Shown one piece after another: positions 57,765 through 64,000 of a DNA stretch of 64,000 nt. Source of the stretch: Panagrolaimus kolymaensis. Its lineage: Eukaryota; Nematoda; Chromadorea; Rhabditida; Panagrolaimidae. The position numbers and the translations under genes were made by a program. The notes below the pieces were generated by a model. It had not been told where the DNA came from. It searched no databases and saw nothing but the letters and a program-made list of their open reading frames with translations. Positions within the stretch are counted from its first letter, which is position 1, and each line of letters opens with the position of its first letter. The stretch spans positions 930,001 through 994,000 of the forward strand of contig JAJQJQ010000008.1 in NCBI GenBank assembly GCA_028622995.1, written 5' to 3'.

Positions 57765-58618
57765 TCACATGAGATAGGAATAAAAAGAAAATAAGCAAAT
57801 GAGGAAAAGTTGAGAAAAACTGAAGAATCTCGAATTTGATGGCGACGAAATATCATTACAACTAACTCCTTCGATTGGATTGTAATCTCCGGCTAAATTA
57901 TTGCAATATGAACAAACGGTTTCCGATATACAAATGTCATATCGACCATATTTTTTCATAAAACATCCAAATTCATAACCACATTTTTTACATAGAGCTT
58001 TGGCCTTGCAATCAGATGTTTTTTCTTCTAATTCACAAGGATCTGAAGTTGCTCCAATAGCATTGATGCATTCATTTACATCATCTTGAGAAAAATAACA
58101 TTTGCTGTGTAAATAGACTATAAAGAATTAAGATAATATAGTATTTTTAAATTTTAATTTCAAAAGCAATAAAAATTTACATTTGTTCGTTTTATCACAA
58201 AAATCATTTTCCATGAAATAATATGTAACAAAAAGTCGAGCAATATTAAGATTATTATTTACGAATGAAATTTTCATAAAATCTTCTTTGTTAAAGCAAT
58301 TTTGGATAATATCATCGCCAATACAACTAGTTAAAGATTGAAATGTTTCACAAAATAATATGGGTTGGTCTTCTTGGAGATCTCCCATTTGTGCAAAATT
58401 TCCTGGGGATATATGAAGTTTATCAAAAAAATCATCATTAAAACAATTTTCGATTTTCTAAAATAATAACAAGTTGTTTTCAAAAATTTTAAAAATTTAA
58501 TGAAAAAAAAATTAACCCCCATTTCATTTACTGAGCAATCAGCGTTGGCGGATAAAACACAGAAACAACAAAAAACCGTAATCCAAATAAAGCAAAATGG
58601 AAGTTGTTGTGATTTCAT
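57765..58618 (-). CDS. family B secreted protein, copy 4, inverted
   Basis: Exons on the minus strand: 58618-58517, 58457-58181, 58117-57765, 243 residues. Signal peptide as in copy 2. Domain 1: DCSVNEMGKIENCF, LFCETFQSLTSCI, IIQNCFNKEDF, RLFVTYYFMENDFC. Domain 2: KCYFSQDDVNECINA, PCELEEKTSDCKAKALCKKCG, FGCFMKKYGRYDIC, TVCSYCNNLAGDYNPIE. The hydrophobic C-terminal end (QLFLICLFSFYSYL) fits a GPI signal. It is closest to copy 2, so it probably arose from it by an inverted duplication. Confidence 0.82.
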
Positions 58619-58699
58619 AGTTGAAAATTAGCAAATTTGTAAAAACAAAAAATAGTACGAAAGATTTTAAAAATGAAAAAAACTAATTAATTTTCAAGT

Positions 58700-58708
58700 G
58701 CTTTTATA
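58700..58708 (-). promoter_or_regulatory. TATA box of inverted family B gene
   Basis: On the minus strand TATAAAAGC lies 90 bp before the ATG at 58,618, followed by GAAAATTAATTAG. Confidence 0.65.
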
Positions 58709-59235
58709 ATCAATTGTTTGAGCGTGCTTATTTAAACAAATTATAAATTTTCCTTCTTTTTATTTTCGAAAGAAAAAGTCAAATAATAAAAACTATTTAG
58801 AGTTTTTTTTCAATAAAATAAAAATTAAATAAAAAAATAATAATTTATAATTAGATGCCCAATTATTTTTATTTTTTAATCTTAAATTTCTAGATTTAAG
58901 CGCATTGTACATATTTTTTTTTCATTGTTTTCTATGGTTTATTTTTCTGAATTCCCAGGATGGAAAGAATAAATAACATAAAAAAAGATCTGTAGAAGAC
59001 GAACCTCTTCTTTCAAAAATTATGATCATTCCTTTTTCACAAATAAGAAAATGAAAAGAAAGAAAGTAAATAAACATATCAGTTTTTTTATTGAACCATG
59101 AAGAAAGAACGTGAAAGAGACATCCAGCAAAGAAAAATGACAAATGATTTATTGATTGATAAATTGATAAATGAAAGAAAAATGATCGCACGCACCTTTG
59201 AAAATAAAAATCAATTTTTTTTTAGTTTCTTTAAT
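58709..59235. other. intergenic, divergent upstream region
   Basis: About 530 bp shared by the inverted family B gene and the LRR gene. Contains TTGATTGATAAATTGATAAATG tandem-like words near 59,153; no gene. Confidence 0.4.
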
Positions 59236-59244
59236 TATAAAAAG
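59236..59244 (+). promoter_or_regulatory. TATA box of LRR gene
   Basis: TATAAAAAG lies 41 bp before the ATG at 59,277. Confidence 0.4.
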
Positions 59245-59276
59245 TTGCAATTCTGCGACCATTAAGGAAAAAAAGA

Positions 59277-60636
59277 ATGATGAATTTTTGTTATTTTGTT
59301 ATTTTATTTTTATTTGAGTTTAGAGTAGTAAGTTCAACAGAAATAAACCACAGAATAAAGCGGAATTCTGGAAATGAGCATCCAAGTTAGTTTCCAATTA
59401 TTTTATGCTTTCTTTTTTTCTAACTTTTAAAACCTCGAATTTTAGCGTGTATTTGTAAAGAAAGTTATAAACATCTGAATTGCAGCATAAAAAATGATGG
59501 AAATATTTTTTCTTCTTTTGTCGGTGGAAAATCTTTTGAAAAGATTACTTTCAACGATTGCAATGTCGAATATACAAAAGACGTAATTAATTAATTTTTT
59601 TAATTTTTTCTCAAAAAAAAAAGGTATTATTTTTAGCTGAGTATTTTGTTGGATAATAATTGCCCATATTTAAATGAATTGACTTTCAAAAACACCAATT
59701 TAAAAACGATTAATTCTGTTATGTTTCAAAAATGCAATCGCTTAAAATTTCTTGATTTATCCGAAAATTTATTAACTAAAATTGATTCAAATGGATTAAA
59801 TTTTAATCGACTCGAAGAACTTAAGCTAAACAAAAATTTTAATTTGAGCCTTGAAGGTTTCAATTTTAAACAATTAACTTTTCTCAAAAAATTGGATTTA
59901 AGTGAAATAAATAATTTGAATATTTCGAGATCGTTATTTTATGGTTTAAATCGATTGGAATATTTGGATTTAAGTTTTTGTAATATTTCTAAATTAAACC
60001 AAGATGTTTTTGCAGAGTTGAAGTTAGTTTATTTTAGAGTAAAAAAATTGTATCAAATGCCTCTGTGTTAACACGAAATCAGCTAAATTTGGACGGAAAT
60101 TTATTTTTTCTTATCCCAAAAAGCTTTAGTTTTTATAAAAAATGAATTTAAAAAAATGAAAAAAACTTTATAAAATTTGACATCTTTTTAGTTCGCTACA
60201 ATTCCTTAATTTAACTGGAAACCCCATAAATAATATTGATTCTATTCGTGATGCAATAAGCCCTTTATCGGGCCATTTACAAGCATTGGTTTTGGATGGG
60301 ACATTTATTTCAAAGCTTGAAGATTTTGAATTTAGAAATTTTCAACGATTAAAGAATACTTCTTTTGCCAATAAAGAATGGAAACTTGAGATTTCAAAAA
60401 ATGAAAATTCCAATGGATTTTTTTGTTGGAAGAAAGCTTTATTATTAATTTTAACCCATTTATTTGCTTTCGTTATTGGCTTTGGTGTTTATCATTATTG
60501 GTATTTAAAACAAAGAAAAGCTCAAACTACTCAGAATAAAAATGATTTGGAAACCAGTAAATCGTTGATGGAATCTAAAGAAAATGTGGATACTTATGAA
60601 GAAATACCTTACACTTTTGAAGATAAAAAAGTTTAG
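59277..60636 (+). CDS. leucine-rich-repeat type I membrane protein
   Basis: Exons 59277-59385, 59446-59582, 59637-60022, 60192-60636, 358 residues. Signal peptide MMNFCYFVILFLFEFRVVSS, a short N-terminal cap (CICKESYKHLNC), then about seven leucine-rich repeats, such as LNELTFKNTNLKTIN, LKFLDLSENLLTKI, LEYLDLSFCNISKL and LQFLNLTGNPINNI. A membrane span (LLLILTHLFAFVIGFGVYHY) is followed by a 45-residue cytoplasmic tail rich in Lys and Glu. The splice from TTGAA (60,022) to TTCGC (60,192) restores a perfect repeat (LNSLQFLNLTGNP), which is why the read-through frame to a TAA at 60,071 is rejected. Extracellular LRR receptors of this size act in cell adhesion or recognition; the ligand is unknown. 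Confidence 0.82.
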
Positions 60637-61148
60637 AAATTTGCATCGATAAATAATGTATATATTTCTTTTATTTAAATAAATTGCTATCATAGTTTGA
60701 GAAAACATACTTTCTTTAAAAATTTTTCATAGTTGCATTACTTCTTTAGATTTAGTTGCCTAACTATACTCAATTCGACGTATCATTTTCATATTTACTT
60801 GCCTTGTTAAGTTACCATTTGATTTAGCTGTGTATTCGCCTGTTATACTTACTTTCGTAGCTTTTATTAATGCAAATGCTCATATAACTTTTTCTTTTAA
60901 TTATCATCATTCAAATTACAAACGGGCGTTAACCAGACTTTCTAGTATGAATCTTTTTATCAACCATTTTTAAATGTAATAGTTGGTTTTACGATGCTGA
61001 ACTAACCTTATCATTACTGGACGAGCTTACTTGTTTTGCGATTAGAAAACTATAAACATGTATGGAAATAAAACGAAAGTTAAAAATAAAAACAACAGAA
61101 ACGTTTATTCAAAAGTGAAACAAACAAAAACAGAACAAAAAACACAAA
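60637..61148. other. intergenic between convergent genes
   Basis: About 510 bp. AATAAA near 60,677 can serve the LRR gene. The rest has more even base use than its neighbours but no open frame or repeat. Confidence 0.45.
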
Positions 61149-62500
61149 TTATTTAATATAAATCCGACATTTCAAATGAAAATGACGATCATATGTGCCA
61201 TTCAATTCAGCAAGTAAATAATCACCATCTATGAGGTCACTTCTTTGTATAACAGCAATTCGATGATAATCAGCACTGATACATAAATAATATGGAACCT
61301 TTTCCTTAATTCTGATTTGACTTGGTTTCGATGGAATTTTGCATCTTTTGTGCCAATAACAACCAAATCGATCTTTATAAACGGATGACAGTACATTATT
61401 CAAAGATTTAATAGCATCAACGATCTTTGCATCAGCGAATATTACTCCTCTTAAATTATCCAGATATTGATTGGATTTCAAAATGACTATAAAAAGAAGA
61501 GGTGAACAAAAAAAAGAAACTATACAACATTACCTTGAGGGTTTTCAAAAATGTGTTGAACGCCTTTCCAATTATCATCACCAAAAATATGTTTGATAGG
61601 ATCTGAAAAATATTTCTTATGTAATTAAATAATGTGAATTAACTTACAAATAAAATCATTAAGAAACGGTTTACACATTACTTCAAACTTCATATGTGGT
61701 AAAATATCAGCCAATTCAATTTTGATAGCTTGATGTAAAGCTTCCATTGAGTTATCAAGATGCCGATGCTTTTCAATTGCCCAAGTATAAACCTAAAAAT
61801 AATATAAATTTAATTTTTTTTCGACTTGTAAAAAACACTTACAGCTTTAAATAGCGATCCTTCTGAATCATTTGATCTCTGAGAAGTAACAATATCCAAG
61901 ATGCATTCTTTTGAAAAGTCATTAACGATATTCATTTCTTTGGAGCAGTTGTCAAGGATATACGAGAGAATAGCTTTTTTTGATCTCTTCAATGAATATC
62001 TTTTAGCCGCTTCATAAAGATCAAACAACGGAGCAAATTTTTTTCTTGATAACCAAGCATCGCATTCATTCTTGATCCATTCGACACCGTAATATTCTGC
62101 CATATCAACCATAGTCATAAGATTGTTTCTTGAAAGATCAACAGGAGCGAAATACGTATAACCGATGAACGTTTTGAAGTCGTCGAAAGTACGATTGGCA
62201 ATTTGGATAGGATCGTTATTTGTTGACCATCGAGTCGAGAACATGGTTTTGAAAATTTCTGATTGAGATGAAAGCATGAACTTGTGAGCATGCAATTGCT
62301 ATAAAAGGCATAGCTATTATTTGTGGAACAGAAACTAAAAACAAACTTACTTTGCCTTCAATATCAAAAGTTACATCAAATTGTTCGTTTTCGACATCCT
62401 GAGATTCAAAGATTTGTAGCCGCTTTTGTTCAATCGACATCTTACCACGTGATAAACATAAACGGTGTGTAGGAGGAAGAGTATCATCTGGTGAGTTCAT
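61149..62500 (-). CDS. BTB-BACK domain protein
   Basis: Exons on the minus strand: 62500-62351, 62298-61843, 61792-61648, 61602-61534, 61486-61149, 385 residues. BTB domain at about 38-145: FDVTFDIEGKQLHAHKFMLS, SEIFKTMFS, FKTFIGYTYF, DMAEYYGVEWIKNECDAWL. A BACK-like helical part follows (LYEAAKRYSLKRSKKAILSY, ECILDIVTSQR, VYTWAIEKH). The C-terminal 130 residues (from VILKSNQYLDNLRG) carry a compact beta-rich segment I do not recognise; no Kelch repeats are seen. BTB-BACK proteins usually serve as substrate adaptors of Cullin-3 ligases, so that is the likely role. The start at 62,500 is the first ATG in frame; an internal ATG (MSIEQKR) is an alternative. The BTB relic at 35 kb is a different, broken member. 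Confidence 0.88.
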
Positions 62501-62968
62501 AATAGAAGATTCTAATAGACCGTTTACCTAAAATAATGATATATTTAGAAGCAAATGTACATACATATTATTAAATAATAAAAGATAAAGAAACACGCAG
62601 GGAAAATATGAATAAGAAATGAAAATGAAAGAAAAATTTTTTTTCAAAGACATTGAAAAAATAAACTTTCTTTCGCGCACTTTTTTCGCACTTTTACGAG
62701 ACAGAATTGTTTTCGTCTCAGGACATTTTCTACTTTTGAAAAAATTAAAACCGTCATGCATTTTTTTATTTCATACTCAAAACTCTTTTTCTTCGATACA
62801 TACCTATCTTTTTTAAAGGATTTTAATTAATTTATGATACTTTTTCACAGAAAGACAAAATACTTTTTCCTTGCGGAATGGGTCATTTATAAAAGAAGTA
62901 CGTACTTCAAATTTTCATAATTACATAAATTAACTTTTTTTATTATTAGCAAATTTACATATATTTTT
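62501..62968. other. intergenic
   Basis: About 470 bp upstream of the BTB gene and downstream of the next minus-strand gene. A+T-rich; no coding evidence. Confidence 0.45.
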
Positions 62969-63825
62969 TTATGGATTATATGAATATTCTGATGTAAGAA
63001 GTAAAATTCCACCAATTTCCATATGTTTATCGCCAAAATTAGCAAGCATGTTTGGTGAAATTGGATGAAAAATATTTGTAATTGAACAATATGAAAATTT
63101 AATCTTTCTTTCATTGTTTATTAAAGCTTCCATGGATGTTACATTTAGTTGCCATGGAACACTAAAAAAATTAATTTTCCCTTATTTTTAAAAGTTTAGA
63201 TTAAAATAAAAAAAGTCGCTCACTTAATAATCTTTGCCAAAGGTAAAAGAGTTAAAACATTTTGAGGAGCATCGAAATCAAAAACATTACAATTTTGAAT
63301 CCAAAATTTTGTTATTGAAGGAATCATAAATCGTTTCAAAATTTCGCCATCCAATTGACAACCGTAAAAACAAACACTTTTCAAATTTAATGGAATAATT
63401 TTTGATGCAATAATTTTTATTATTCTGAGGGACAAAAAAGAATCATATTTTCCTCGAATTTTGAGTTTTTCTTTTACTGGAAAATGTGAGTAATTGTTAA
63501 TAAAATAATTTAAAGTAAATTGAGAATATAAATGATCAAGGTCAAAATTTATGGTAATTTTATTTTCTGGAATTTTATGAAATTTTTCAAGAACTATCAA
63601 AAGTGCATCAACGCCATTGCCACGAAATTTTTGAATAATTCTACCGAGTTTTTTAGAATTTTTAAATATTTTAATTTGAGAGTTCAATGAAGCGTTTTTT
63701 AAAACAAAATATTGTAGATTTGGTGGCAGCGATTTTCGATTTGAGAATAATTCTTCATTTTTAAAAAAATATTTGGAAATGAAAATACAAAAGTAAGTAA
63801 AAATAATAATAAAAATATTTATCAT
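62969..63825 (-). CDS. F-box-like protein with N-terminal membrane segment, paralogue
   Basis: Exons on the minus strand: 63825-63224 and 63161-62969, 264 residues. A membrane segment (MINIFIIIFTYFCIFISKYF) precedes LPPNLQYFVLKNASLNSQIK, the same degenerate F-box-like start as in the gene at 44,052-44,765, then KIFKNSKKLGRIIQK, YGCQLDGEILKRFMIPSITK and FWIQNC. The second exon adds NVPWQLNVTSMEALINN... to a C-terminus absent from the one-exon paralogue. The family is recognisable as a pair only; the F-box label is tentative. Confidence 0.72.
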
Positions 63826-64000
63826 TTTTCTGAACGATCACAAGGAAAAATAAGGAGGTTTAAATAAATACAAAAGCAATAACTAATATGGGGTCACCAA
63901 AATAGGAGAATGGCAAAGCAAAAAAATCCCCAAAAAAAGAATGTAAAAAGCAAGGATGAACAACGTCCCTTTTTTTTAGCAATCAAAGTGAATCAATAAA
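63826..64000. other. window edge, upstream region
   Basis: 175 bp of upstream sequence of the minus-strand F-box-like gene, with a run of A-tracts; no further feature. Confidence 0.4.

Noticed and set aside
60023..60071. Read-through end of the LRR exon at a TAA
   Set aside because: Splicing from 60,022 to 60,192 restores a perfect leucine-rich repeat and leads to a membrane span and tail.

Overview
The window is eukaryotic nuclear DNA, very A+T-rich, and most probably from a nematode. The protein-coding genes have many short introns that end in T-rich TTTTTAG or TTTCAG acceptors. Several start codons lie just behind acceptor-like sites, as in trans-spliced nematode genes. The protein set also fits: secreted cysteine-rich families, vWA plus ShKT proteins, BTB/BACK proteins, and divergent F-box-like and PDZ proteins. 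A clade IV (panagrolaimid-like) species is my best guess, but that is inference. The exon models below were built by hand from the sequence and checked for reading frame across every junction.

Layout. 1-15,583: one uninterrupted satellite array of about 111 copies of a 140-bp monomer, open at the left window edge and with higher-order structure. 16,054-18,608: a 15-exon gene for an acidic, serine-rich protein I do not recognise. 18.6-22.2 kb: non-coding, with a MITE and an inverted copy of a dispersed repeat family (here called R). 22,268-27,302: two minus-strand genes, a protein kinase with unusual catalytic motifs and a two-PDZ-like protein. 27.3-37.9 kb: a repeat and pseudogene region holding more R copies, a long-armed inverted repeat, a foldback transposon with a perfect 10-bp target duplication inserted in an R copy, and broken GNAT-like and BTB gene fragments. 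37,970-40,600: secreted vWA-vWA-ShKT-ShKT protein. 40,771-41,619: small type I membrane protein whose intron carries a MITE. 42,444-43,833: replication factor C subunit 3, the one clear housekeeping gene. 44,052-44,765: F-box-like protein. 45,276-47,022: two adjacent, overlapping secreted paralogues.

47.6-58.7 kb is a cluster of two interleaved secreted cysteine-rich families. Family A (start PCCNQP, end SKIGCGxC...CS) occurs at 47.7, 51.99 and 53.4 kb. Family B (ENCF...CF...KEDF, then a second cysteine-rich half, often with a GPI-type tail) occurs at 50.6, 54.9, 56.4 and, inverted, 57.8 kb. The members share a TATAAAAGC-type box about 90-118 bp upstream of the ATG, which suggests co-regulation. 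Two family A genes carry in-frame TGA codons, two introns look like GC-AG introns, and a GC-rich foldback element sits 8 bp past one stop codon. 59.3-63.8 kb holds an LRR membrane protein, a BTB-BACK protein and a second F-box-like gene. No tRNA, rRNA or CRISPR was seen.
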